A DNA stretch of 64,000 nt from Sphingopyxis sp. PAMC25046 (GTDB taxonomy: Bacteria > Pseudomonadota > Alphaproteobacteria > Sphingomonadales > Sphingomonadaceae): NCBI RefSeq assembly GCF_004795895.1, contig NZ_CP039250.1, positions 868,001-932,000 of the forward strand. The letters are read 5' to 3'. Both the position numbers and the translations under genes were made by a program. Below, in pieces: positions 16,439 through 23,903 of this stretch. Within the stretch, counting starts at the first letter, position 1. Each line of letters begins with the position of its first letter. Under the pieces are notes generated by a model. The model had not been told where the DNA came from, searched no databases, and saw only the letters and a list, made by a program, of their open reading frames with translations.

Positions 16439-17614
16439 CTATTTCTTCGGGACGAGCTTCACCAGCTTGCCGTCCTCGCCATCGGTGAGCAGCCAGACCG
16501 AGCCGTCATCGCGCACCTCGACCTCGCGGATGCGCTGGCCGAAGTCCCAGCGATCGGATTTGTGCAGCGTCTCTCCGTCGATCGCCATGCGGACGAGGCC
16601 CTCGCCCGACAGCGCACCCATCAACAGGCTGTTCTTCCAGCCGGGATAAAGGTCGCCGTTGTAGAAGGCGAGGCCGGCGGGTGAGACCGCGGGGTTCCAC
16701 CACAGCTTAGGTGCGGCGAATTCGGGGCGCGTCACATGGTCGGGAATGTCCTTGCCGTCATAATGATCGCCGTTAGAGACGATCGGATAGCCGTAATTGG
16801 CCTTGGCTTCGACCAGATTGACCTCGTCGCCGCCCTTCGGCCCCATTTCCTGATTCCAGAGCTTGCCGGTGGCATCGAAGGCGAGGCCCAGGATATTGCG
16901 GTGGCCGAGCGACCAGATTTGCGCAGTCACGCCGCCCTGATCGGCAAAGGGGTTGTCGGCCGGAACGCTGCCGTCGGGATTGAGGCGCAGGATCTTGCCG
17001 AGATTGGCCTTCATATCCTGCGCCGGATCGAACTTCTGCCGCTCGCCCGACCCTATGAAGAGATATTTGCCGTCGGGCGAGAAGAGGAGGCGGTGCGAGA
17101 AATGGCCGCGACCCGCCACCTTGGGATCCTGTTTCCAGATGATCTGGAGGCCCTCGATCCGCGGCGCCGCGCCCTGGACTAGCTTCGCCTTGCCGACGAC
17201 GGCCCCGAAGGTGCCGCCGCTGCCCGCTTCGACCCAGCTCAGATAGATGGTGCCGGTCGCGGCGAAATCGGGGGCGACGATGACGTCGCCGAAGCCGCCC
17301 TGACCGCCATAGGCGACGGCGGGCACGCCCGCGACGTCCTGCGTCGGACCATTTTCCTGCCACAGCTTCAATTTGCCCGATTTCTCGGTGATCAGCGCTG
17401 CGCGGGTGCCGGGGATGAAGGTCATCGCCCAGGGTTCGTTGAAATCGGCTATTTCTTGCACCGTGAAAGGCGCGTCGGCGAGCGGCGTCGCGGGATGATC
17501 GCCCGATGCGTCGAGCTTGGCGATGTCGGGCGGAGCGGCTTCGCTTGCACCGGGCGCCGAGCAGGCTGCGACGGCGAGCGCCGCGATCAGGGCGAGGGAC
17601 GGCAGGTTTTTCAT
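16439..17614 (-). CDS. PQQ-dependent sugar dehydrogenase, lipoprotein
   Basis: A 391-residue protein of the soluble aldose sugar dehydrogenase (YliI/Asd) six-bladed beta-propeller family, which uses PQQ to oxidise aldoses in the periplasm. The signal peptide ends in the lipobox LAVAAC (Cys about residue 18), so it should be membrane-anchored. Family motifs are seen in order: EPWAMTFIPG, GGQGGFGDVIVAPDF, HFSHRLLFSPDGKYLFIGSG, SLGHRNILGLAFD, WNQEMGPKGGDEVN and NPAVSPAGLAFYNG. The ATG at 17614 was chosen because an upstream start at 17671 would put 19 residues in front of the signal peptide. No PQQ biosynthesis genes are in the window. Confidence 0.87.
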   Translation of the reverse strand: MKNLPSLALIAALAVAACSAPGASEAAPPDIAKLDASGDHPATPLADAPFTVQEIADFNEPWAMTFIPGTRAALITEKSGKLKLWQENGPTQDVAGVPAVAYGGQGGFGDVIVAPDFAATGTIYLSWVEAGSGGTFGAVVGKAKLVQGAAPRIEGLQIIWKQDPKVAGRGHFSHRLLFSPDGKYLFIGSGERQKFDPAQDMKANLGKILRLNPDGSVPADNPFADQGGVTAQIWSLGHRNILGLAFDATGKLWNQEMGPKGGDEVNLVEAKANYGYPIVSNGDHYDGKDIPDHVTRPEFAAPKLWWNPAVSPAGLAFYNGDLYPGWKNSLLMGALSGEGLVRMAIDGETLHKSDRWDFGQRIREVEVRDDGSVWLLTDGEDGKLVKLVPKK

Positions 17615-17688
17615 CGGGGAGGCTCGCTTTACTAGGGAAGACACGTCATTTTTGACGTGATCAATGCTCAATGTCGAGTACCCGCAAT

Positions 17689-17775
17689 CCGTTTGCCCCG
17701 AGCGTGTCGAAGGGCCGTTCTTTCCTTTGGCGTCGTTGAATAAGGACGGTGCTTCGACAAGCTCGGTATGAACGG
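17689..17775. repeat. Intergenic palindrome, family A copy 3 (divergent)
   Basis: Two 34-base arms, 17689-17722 and 17742-17775, pair imperfectly; the right arm reads GGTGCTTCGACAAGCTCGGT in its core. It lies between the sugar dehydrogenase and ecfG, both on the minus strand. Confidence 0.75.
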
Positions 17776-17797
17776 AAAAGAAAGCCCGCGTTCGGGC

Positions 17798-18433
17798 TTA
17801 GCGGTTCGCCGCTTCGCGCCGCGCGGTGATCGTCTCGACGCTGTCCATGATCGCATCGACCGCCTCGCTCGACGGCGGCGCATCGGCGCGCTTTTGTGAG
17901 AATTGCCCGCTGTTCATGATCTCCTCGAGCGCCGCGCGCGCGCGCGACACGCGGCTCTTCATCGTGCCGAGCGCGCAGTCGCAAATGCTCGCGGCCTCTT
18001 CATACGACATGCCGCCGGCGCCAACGAGAATCAGCGCCTCGCGCTGGTCCTGCGGCAACTCCATGAGGCCGCGCTGGAGGTCGGCCATCTCGCCGCTGTC
18101 TTCTTGGTTCGCGGGGGTCGACATCGTGCGTTCGACCGCTGTCTCGTCATATTCGCCGACGAATTTGTTGCGGCGCATCTGCGACAGAAAGGTATTGCGC
18201 AGGATGACGAAGGTCCACGCCTTGATCGAGGTGCCGCGCTCGAACCGCTCGCGCGACGCCCACGCCTTGACCATCGTATCCTGCGTCAGGTCGTCGGCCA
18301 GATCCGGATTGCCCGAAAGGCTGCGCCCATAGGCGCGCAGATGCGGAATGACGCCGGCGAGCAGTGCCTTGAATTCGCTGTCCGACAGGGTGTCGGCCTG
18401 CGGCTGCGATGCAGCGGCGGGGGTTCCGGTCAT
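17798..18433 (-). CDS. ecfG: EcfG-type general stress response sigma factor
   Basis: A 211-residue ECF sigma factor of the alphaproteobacterial EcfG group. Region 2 covers about residues 30-100 (GVIPHLRAYGRSLSGNPDL, then DDLTQDTMVKAW, then AWTFVILRNTFLSQMRR) and region 4 about residues 130-185 (LPQDQREALILVGAGGMSYE, then LGTMKSRVSRARAAL). When released from NepR it directs RNA polymerase to GGAAC/CGTT promoters. The ATG at 18433 shares its A with the TAA of nepR (TAATG), so the anti-sigma and sigma genes are translationally coupled. The promoter at 18696-18720 has the EcfG consensus, which points to autoactivation. A paralogous sigma gene lies at 19373-19936 on the other strand. Confidence 0.92.
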   Translation of the reverse strand: MTGTPAAASQPQADTLSDSEFKALLAGVIPHLRAYGRSLSGNPDLADDLTQDTMVKAWASRERFERGTSIKAWTFVILRNTFLSQMRRNKFVGEYDETAVERTMSTPANQEDSGEMADLQRGLMELPQDQREALILVGAGGMSYEEAASICDCALGTMKSRVSRARAALEEIMNSGQFSQKRADAPPSSEAVDAIMDSVETITARREAANR

Positions 18434-18663
18434 TATTGCTTCGGGCTTTTCTGATCGAGCTGGGACAGAAGGTCGAGCATGTTGTCGGGCAATTGTTCGG
18501 AAACGATATTGCCATAAATCATGCGCAACTTGGCGCTCACCGGCTCGGGCGCCTGCCGTCCGGTCAGGGTGCGATGCCACTGGTCGCCTTGCGTTCCGGG
18601 GAAGCTCCCCTGTGCACGGCGCGGCGCATCGGCGCCGGGCGGGAGAGTGCCCTTTCCGTTCAT
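18433..18663 (-). CDS. nepR: NepR-type anti-sigma factor
   Basis: A 76-residue protein that keeps EcfG inactive until phosphorylated PhyR takes its place. The conserved NepR core is present at residues 43-70 (VSAKLRMIYGNIVSEQLPDN, then MLDLLSQLDQK), with an unstructured, Gly/Pro-rich N-terminus. The ATG at 18663 was preferred over one at 18687 because the EcfG-type promoter at 18696-18720 would place the transcript start next to 18687, leaving no leader. The stop overlaps the ecfG start by 1 base. Order and coupling match known nepR-ecfG operons. Confidence 0.9.
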   Translation of the reverse strand: MNGKGTLPPGADAPRRAQGSFPGTQGDQWHRTLTGRQAPEPVSAKLRMIYGNIVSEQLPDNMLDLLSQLDQKSPKQ

Positions 18664-18695
18664 CCTGTCATTGCCTTGCGTAGCCATGCGAGAGC

Positions 18696-18720
18696 AACGA
18701 GGAAAAGCGCCGCAGGTTCC
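18696..18720 (-). promoter_or_regulatory. EcfG-dependent promoter of nepR-ecfG
   Basis: On the minus strand GGAAC (18720-18716) is followed after 16 bases by CGTT (18699-18696), the full EcfG consensus. It is 33 bases upstream of the nepR ATG. Confidence 0.82.
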
Positions 18721-18835
18721 ACGACTTCTGTTTTTTGCGACGAACGCGTTGCCAAGAAACCACACCGGCCCTAAGCAAAGGGATGTGAGGGGTCACGCTT
18801 GGCCCGCCCTTGGCCGGTCTTCGGGAGACGACCAG

Positions 18836-19240
18836 TTGCTTTCCGTTACATATGTGAGTGTCGCCGATCCGTTGATCAGGGACGAGGATATCGTTGCGAT
18901 TCTCGTTTCGGCGCGTCGCAACAACGCGCGCGACGAGTTGACCGGAGCGCTTGTCTATAACGGCCATAATTTCCTCCAGCTTTTAGAGGGGCCGGACGAC
19001 CGGGTAGAGGCATGTCTTGCGGTCATCAGGGACGATCCGCGTCACAGTGGCATGGTCGAAGTGCGGCGCCGCGCCGTCGAGACGCGCGATTTCGGTGAAT
19101 GGGCGATGCTCTATGACCCGCGCTTCGAATGGCAGGGCGATGGCTTGGCGCGGCTCGCGGCCAACGGTCGGATCGATGTGCAGGACGAGCGGATATTCGC
19201 CAATTTCATGGCGCTGGGGCGCCGCCCGCGCGTCGGGTGA
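18836..19240 (+). CDS. Short BLUF-domain blue-light sensor
   Basis: A 134-residue protein consisting of one BLUF (FAD blue-light sensing) domain and a short C-terminal tail. The flavin-contacting Tyr is Tyr6 in SVTYVS; the Asn and Gln expected of the photocycle lie in ARRNNARDELTGAL and NFLQLLEG; a Trp (EWAMLYDPRF) sits in the usual last strand. Helices VEACLAVIRDDPRHSGM follow the family layout. The start is not certain: TTG at 18836 has GGGAG 8 bases upstream and gives the typical short N-terminus; a GTG at 18785 is possible. It stands between divergent nepR-ecfG and a downstream sigma gene, which suggests light input to the stress response. Short BLUF proteins act by partner binding; none is known here. 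Confidence 0.85.
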   Translation: MLSVTYVSVADPLIRDEDIVAILVSARRNNARDELTGALVYNGHNFLQLLEGPDDRVEACLAVIRDDPRHSGMVEVRRRAVETRDFGEWAMLYDPRFEWQGDGLARLAANGRIDVQDERIFANFMALGRRPRVG

Positions 19241-19280
19241 CCGGGCGGGCGCTTGCAATGCCAACCCAACCCGCTAAGCC

Positions 19281-19295
19281 GTTCATGATATGAAC
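19281..19295. promoter_or_regulatory. Palindrome GTTCAT-GAT-ATGAAC upstream of the second sigma gene
   Basis: A perfect 6-base inverted repeat with a 3-base centre lies 27-41 bases before the ATC codon at 19322. It could be an operator or chance; it also contains the only nearby ATG (19290). Confidence 0.35.
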
Positions 19296-19372
19296 CGACA
19301 TCGTCACGCAAAGGTTTTTTTATCAGCGACGTAACGCCTCAACCGCTCGACGATGCCAGCTTCAAGCGTGAA

Positions 19373-19936
19373 TTGGCCGCGATGCTACCGCATCTGCGCG
19401 CGTTCGGTCGCAGCTTGTGCGGCAATGCCGACCTTGCCGACGACCTGGTACAGGAAACGATGCTGAAGGCGTGGAAGGCGCGCGCGCAATATATTCCGGG
19501 GCCCGCCAGCATGAAGAGCTGGGCCTTCGTCATCCTGCGCAACTGTTTCCTGTCGCAGATGCGGCGCAAGAAATTCACTGCCGAATATGACGAGATGGCG
19601 GCCGAGCGGCTCCTCGTCGCGCCCGACGATCAGGACGACAGCCTGCACCTCGCCGACGTGCAGCGCGCGCTATTGTTGCTGCCCGTCGACCAGCGCGAGG
19701 CGCTGGTGCTGATCGGCGCGGGGCAATTATCCTATGAGGAAGGCGCGGCGATCTGTGGCTGTGCGGTCGGCACTATGAAGAGCCGCGTATCGCGCGGCCG
19801 CGCCGCACTGCAGACGATCCTCGAAAGCGGCGAGATGCCGCGGCGCAGCGCCGACGAGATACCGTCGAGCGAAGCGTTCCGGTCGATTATGGACAATGTC
19901 GACCATCTGACCGGCGGCGGGCCTTCGCCCGATTGA
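19373..19936 (+). CDS. Second EcfG-type sigma factor (start uncertain)
   Basis: At least 187 residues, clearly paralogous to EcfG: LPHLRAFGRSLCGNADLADD, MKSWAFVILRNCFLSQMRR, LLLPVDQREALVLIGAGQLS and VGTMKSRVSRGRAALQ. The reported start is the TTG at 19373, but homology with EcfG continues upstream (DDASFKRELAAMLPHLRAFG), where the frame has no ATG, GTG or TTG back to a stop at 19286. An ATC at 19322 has AAAGG exactly 7 bases before it, separated by a run of seven Ts. Either an ATC start or slippage on the T run from an ATG at 19290 would restore the N-terminus. No NepR gene accompanies it. It converges on phyR. Confidence 0.85.
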   Translation: MAAMLPHLRAFGRSLCGNADLADDLVQETMLKAWKARAQYIPGPASMKSWAFVILRNCFLSQMRRKKFTAEYDEMAAERLLVAPDDQDDSLHLADVQRALLLLPVDQREALVLIGAGQLSYEEGAAICGCAVGTMKSRVSRGRAALQTILESGEMPRRSADEIPSSEAFRSIMDNVDHLTGGGPSPD

Positions 19937-19961
19937 GACGCTTTTTCGACTGACGTCGGAA

Positions 19962-20041
19962 ACGGCACCGGCCCGCTCCCCCGCCCTCCAATTTCAGGAT
20001 ACGCTGTCGGGAGGCCGGGAGGGGGAGCGGGCCGGTGCCGT
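19962..20041. terminator. Long hairpin between convergent sigma gene and phyR
   Basis: Perfect 21-base arms (19962-19982 and 20021-20041) around a 38-base loop lie between two convergent genes. There is no T tract, so it is a bidirectional transcription barrier or mRNA-end stabiliser by position rather than a classic terminator. Confidence 0.6.
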
Positions 20042-20050
20042 CCTTATGCG

Positions 20051-20845
20051 TTACGCCGCAAGCTGCGGCGTGAAGAGCAGGCTCTGGCTGATCGCGGCGC
20101 GCACCGTATTCTCGCGGAACGGCTTCGAGATCAGGAAGGTCGGCTCGACCCGTCCGCCGGTGAGGAGCCTTTCGGGAAAGGCGGTAATGAAGATCGCCGG
20201 CACCGGCGCTATCGCGAGGATGTCCTGCACCGCATCGATCCCTGACGATCCGTCGGCAAGCTGGATGTCGGCGAGGACGAGGCCGGCGTCGGTTTCCTCG
20301 AACGCCGCGACCGCGTCCTCGTGCGTCGTCGCGATCCCCGCGACGCGGTGACCGAGGTCGCGGACGATCTGTTCGAGCTCCATCGCGATCAACGGCTCGT
20401 CCTCGATGATCAGCACCGAGGTGCGCGACTCGCGGTCGAGTTCGCCGACCGCGTCGGCGAGCAGTGTCTCGACCGTTGGCTGATCGGTGCCTGTGATCAG
20501 CCCCGCCTCCTCGACCGAAAACCCCTCGAGCGCTGTGAGTAGCAATATCTGCCGGCCGAGCGGAGTGAGCTGCACGAGGCGCTGGTGCGCGGCGCGGACC
20601 AGCGGATGCTCTTCGTCGTCGCGGCCTTCGCCATCGTCGATATAGGCGCTTTCCCAGATGCGGTGGAAATTGCGGTAGAGGTCGATCCGCGTGCCGTCGC
20701 CGCTGTGGAATTCATCAGGCGCGGCGACGATGACTTCGAGGGTGGTGTGAACGAAATTGTCGCCATGCTGCTGGCTGCCCGTCAGCGCGCGCGCGTAGCG
20801 GCGCAGATAGGGAAGATGGCCCCGAATTTCCTCACCCAATGTCAT
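20051..20845 (-). CDS. phyR: PhyR anti-anti-sigma response regulator
   Basis: A 264-residue two-domain protein. Residues 1-135 form an ECF-sigma-like domain (RGHLPYLRRYARALTGSQQ, LTPLGRQILLLTALEGFSVE) that binds NepR after activation. Residues 140-264 are a receiver domain: VLIIEDEPLIA with the acid pocket, phosphoacceptor Asp193 in LVLADIQLADG, Thr in IFITAF and Lys in FLISKPF. The ATG at 20845 has a strong GGGAGG site 8 bases upstream, whereas a longer frame would start in GC-rich leader DNA. The promoter at 20875-20900 is EcfG-like. The divergent neighbour is an HWE/HisKA_2 kinase, its probable phosphodonor. Confidence 0.93.
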   Translation of the reverse strand: MTLGEEIRGHLPYLRRYARALTGSQQHGDNFVHTTLEVIVAAPDEFHSGDGTRIDLYRNFHRIWESAYIDDGEGRDDEEHPLVRAAHQRLVQLTPLGRQILLLTALEGFSVEEAGLITGTDQPTVETLLADAVGELDRESRTSVLIIEDEPLIAMELEQIVRDLGHRVAGIATTHEDAVAAFEETDAGLVLADIQLADGSSGIDAVQDILAIAPVPAIFITAFPERLLTGGRVEPTFLISKPFRENTVRAAISQSLLFTPQLAA

Positions 20846-20874
20846 GCAAAATACCTCCCTCTTGAGAGCAGTCA

Positions 20875-20900
20875 TACGCGCGCCCGCGCGGGTCGGTTCC
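20875..20900 (-). promoter_or_regulatory. EcfG-type promoter of phyR
   Basis: On the minus strand GGAAC (20900-20896) is followed after 17 bases by CGTA (20878-20875), one base off the CGTT consensus. It is 30 bases upstream of the phyR start and allows a short leader containing the GGGAGG site. Confidence 0.68.
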
Positions 20901-21055
20901 CTCGACGGATGCCCAAAAAGCGATACGCCGGGCTGCAACTTGTCGCGCGTTAAAGCGTAGATTTAGCCGGGACGCCAGAGAGCCGCGATGTAAGTGGATA
21001 GAATGTCGCCACTTTCTTATTGCGCGGCAAGAATGCTTTAGTAGGGACCATATCG

Positions 21056-22597
21056 ATGGCAGAGCGGCGGCCCGGGGAATATAGCGATGGGGCGGCATCG
21101 CACGGCGGCGGGGGACGGGAATTGGCGGACGGAGGCAGCGAAGAGGCAAAAAGAGCCGAACGGCTGCGCCTCGATACGCTTCGCGAATATCGCATCATGG
21201 ATACGCCGCCCGAGGCGGCGTTCGATCGCGTGACCAAGATGGTCGCCGATCTGTACCGCGTGCCGATCGCGCTGGTATCGCTCGTCGACGAGTGCCGCCA
21301 GTGGTTCAAATCGGCCCACGGGCTCGAGGCAACCGAAACGCCGCGCGAGATAAGCTTCTGCCAATATGTCGTCGCCGAAGGAAAGCCCTTCGTGGTGACC
21401 GACGTGATGGGCGACCCGCGCTTTCGCGATAATCCGCTCGTCACCGGCGACCTTCATATCCGCTTCTACGCCGGGGTGCCGCTCCGCGCCTATAATGGCG
21501 CGATCCTCGGGACGCTGTGCCTGATCGACCGCGAGGAGCGGGCGCCGTTGACCCCCACCGAACTCGAACGGCTGGAGGATTTCGCGGGAATCATCATGGC
21601 CGAGGCCGACCTGCGCCGTATCGTGGGCGAACGTGACGAAGCGAAGCGAACGCTCGAGCGCGCGCTCGATTTTTCGGGAATAGCGACCTGGCGTTACGAT
21701 GCCCGTACGGGCGCGATCCAGTGGAGCGGCGCGGCGGCAGAACTCTGGGGCGCCGACTATGCAACCGCGCTTGCGCATGTCGACGACTTCTTCGACCGCC
21801 TCCATCCCGACGACCGCGACGCGGTCCGCGGCGTGCTCGGCAATTCGGTGGCGCATGGTGCGCATTATGCGACCGAATATCGCATTCAGCACCCTGAACG
21901 CGGCGTGCGCTGGATCGCGGTCCACGCCGACTGGGATGTCAGGACCGACGACGCGATCCTGACCGGGGTCAGCATCGATATCACCGAACAGAAAAGCCGG
22001 CAGGAAAACGCCAATCTGCTGATGCGCGAACTGCACCACCGGATGCGCAACCTGTTCGCGACGGTCGGCGCGATCATCTCGCTCACCCGCCACGCGGCGC
22101 GCGATGTCGACGATTATGTCGAGCGGATCAGCAGCCGGCTCGACGCGCTCAACCGCGCACAGAACGTCCTGCTCGGCGCCAATTTCATGACGGGGTCGAT
22201 GCACGCGCTGATGCGCGAGGTCGAGGCGGCCTTTCCGCGCATCCGCTGGTCGGGGCCCGACCTGCTGCTTCCCGAAAATGCGCTCGTCGCGATGGCGCTT
22301 TTTTTCAACGAGCTCGCGACCAATGCCGCGAAGCATGGCGCGCTGACTGGCGCGAACGGCCAGGTCGAGGTGAGCTGGACGCAAGAGGCCGAGGGCAACG
22401 ACGATCGCAGATTCCGCCTGACCTGGGCCGAAAGCGGCGGCGATCGCAAAGTCGCCGCGCCCGAGCGCACCAGTTTCGGCACGCTGCTGATGGAGCGGAG
22501 CGTCAAGAACAACCTCGGCGGGACGATCGAACGCCGGTGGGAACCCGGCGGGCTGATCGTCGACATCACGCTCCCCGCGCGGTGGCGAGAGGCCTGA
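21056..22597 (+). CDS. Sensor histidine kinase, GAF-PAS-HWE/HisKA_2
   Basis: A 513-residue soluble kinase with no membrane segments. Residues 50-185 form a GAF domain (FDRVTKMVADLYRVPIALVS, LCLIDREERAPL); residues 200-312 form a PAS domain with its PAC end (VRWIAVHADWDVR, GVSIDITEQ). The phospho-accepting His is His328 in RELHHRMRNLFATVGAI, and the ATPase N-box is FFNELATNAAKHGAL. The family supplies phosphate to PhyR in alphaproteobacteria. No LOV cysteine motif is present. The ATG at 21056 has AGGGA 8 bases upstream. It is divergent from phyR, as in many general-stress loci. Confidence 0.9.
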   Translation: MAERRPGEYSDGAASHGGGGRELADGGSEEAKRAERLRLDTLREYRIMDTPPEAAFDRVTKMVADLYRVPIALVSLVDECRQWFKSAHGLEATETPREISFCQYVVAEGKPFVVTDVMGDPRFRDNPLVTGDLHIRFYAGVPLRAYNGAILGTLCLIDREERAPLTPTELERLEDFAGIIMAEADLRRIVGERDEAKRTLERALDFSGIATWRYDARTGAIQWSGAAAELWGADYATALAHVDDFFDRLHPDDRDAVRGVLGNSVAHGAHYATEYRIQHPERGVRWIAVHADWDVRTDDAILTGVSIDITEQKSRQENANLLMRELHHRMRNLFATVGAIISLTRHAARDVDDYVERISSRLDALNRAQNVLLGANFMTGSMHALMREVEAAFPRIRWSGPDLLLPENALVAMALFFNELATNAAKHGALTGANGQVEVSWTQEAEGNDDRRFRLTWAESGGDRKVAAPERTSFGTLLMERSVKNNLGGTIERRWEPGGLIVDITLPARWREA

Positions 22598-22652
22598 TCG
22601 CCCTTAACCTGGATTATTTGTTCTATCTATGTTCTCATGCTAGCCATGCGGC

Positions 22653-23903
22653 ATGTCCGCCAAAGCGATTCTCGAAAAGCTGGCCGTGCTCGCCGACGCG
22701 GCGAAATATGACGCGTCGTGCGCGTCGTCGGGGACGGTAAAGCGCGATTCGACCGAAACAGGGGGTATCGGATCGACCGAGGGCATGGGCATCTGCCACA
22801 GCTATGCGCCCGACGGGCGCTGTATCTCGCTGCTCAAAATCCTGCTCACGAACTTTTGCATCTATGACTGCCGCTTCTGCATCAACCGCGCGTCGAGCAA
22901 TGTCGAACGCGCGCGCTTCAGCCCTCAAGAGGTCGTTCGGCTCACGCTCGATTTCTACAAGCGCAACTATATCGAAGGACTGTTCCTCTCGTCGGGCATC
23001 ATCCGCTCCGAAGATTATACAATGGAGCAGCTGGTCGAGGTTGCGCGCATCCTGCGCGAGGAACATCGCTTTGCCGGCTATATCCATCTGAAGACGATTG
23101 CGGGCGCCGACCCAGGATTGATCGCGCTCGCGGGACTCTATGCCGATCGCCTTTCGACCAACGTCGAACTGCCGACCGAGGCTGGGTTGTCGAACTTCGC
23201 GCCCGAGAAGAAACCCGAGACGATTCGCAAGACGATGGCGTCGGTGCGCGTCGGCGCCGAGGATGCGGCCGAAGCCGCGAAGAGCCGGCTGATCGGCAAG
23301 GCGATGCCGCCGCGCTTTGCGCCTGCGGGGCAATCGACGCAGATGATCGTCGGCGCCGATGCGGCGCGCGACGACGATATATTGAAGACCGCGACGAACC
23401 TCTATTCGGGATACCAGCTCCGCCGCGTCTATTATTCGGCCTACAGCCCGATCCCCGATGCGAGCAGCGACCTGCCGCCGGTGCGCCCGCCGCTGATGCG
23501 CGAACATCGGTTGTATCAGGCCGACTGGCTGCTGCGCTTCTATGGCTTCGAACGCGCCGAGATCATGGAGGGGGCGACCGGCGGCATGCTCGACCTGAAC
23601 ATAGATCCCAAGCTCGCGTGGGCGCTCCAGCGGCGCGAGGCCTTTCCGGTCGACATCAACCGCGCGCCGCGCGAGCTGCTGCTGCGCGTGCCCGGGCTCG
23701 GCACGCGCGCGGTCGACCGCATCGTCGCGGCGCGGCGTTTGGGCAAGCTCGGTCTCGGCGACCTCGCGAAGCTCACCGCCTCGGTGAAGAAACTGTTGCC
23801 CTTCATCGTCACCCCTGACTGGCGGCCGGGCAAGCTCACCGACAGCGCAGACCTCCGCGCGCGCTTCGCGCCCCCGGCCGAGCAATTGGCGTTGGCGCTG
23901 TGA
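22653..23903 (+). CDS. Radical SAM protein, putative DNA modification/repair
   Basis: A 416-residue radical SAM enzyme of the TIGR03916 type. The cluster-binding cysteines are Cys69, Cys73 and Cys76 (CIYDCRFC). A GICHSYAPDGRCISLLK segment lies upstream. The C-terminal part near residues 340-375 contains a helix-hairpin-helix (RELLLRVPGLGTRAVDRIVA), a DNA-binding unit. It is the first of four genes overlapping by 4, 1 and 4 bases, together with a UdgX fusion that nearly always accompanies this family. The reaction is unknown; the partnership and HhH point to DNA. Confidence 0.88.
   Translation: MSAKAILEKLAVLADAAKYDASCASSGTVKRDSTETGGIGSTEGMGICHSYAPDGRCISLLKILLTNFCIYDCRFCINRASSNVERARFSPQEVVRLTLDFYKRNYIEGLFLSSGIIRSEDYTMEQLVEVARILREEHRFAGYIHLKTIAGADPGLIALAGLYADRLSTNVELPTEAGLSNFAPEKKPETIRKTMASVRVGAEDAAEAAKSRLIGKAMPPRFAPAGQSTQMIVGADAARDDDILKTATNLYSGYQLRRVYYSAYSPIPDASSDLPPVRPPLMREHRLYQADWLLRFYGFERAEIMEGATGGMLDLNIDPKLAWALQRREAFPVDINRAPRELLLRVPGLGTRAVDRIVAARRLGKLGLGDLAKLTASVKKLLPFIVTPDWRPGKLTDSADLRARFAPPAEQLALAL

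Noticed and set aside
21056..22597. LOV photoreceptor domain in the HWE kinase
   Set aside because: The PAS region has no GRNCRFLQ-like motif or cysteine in that place.
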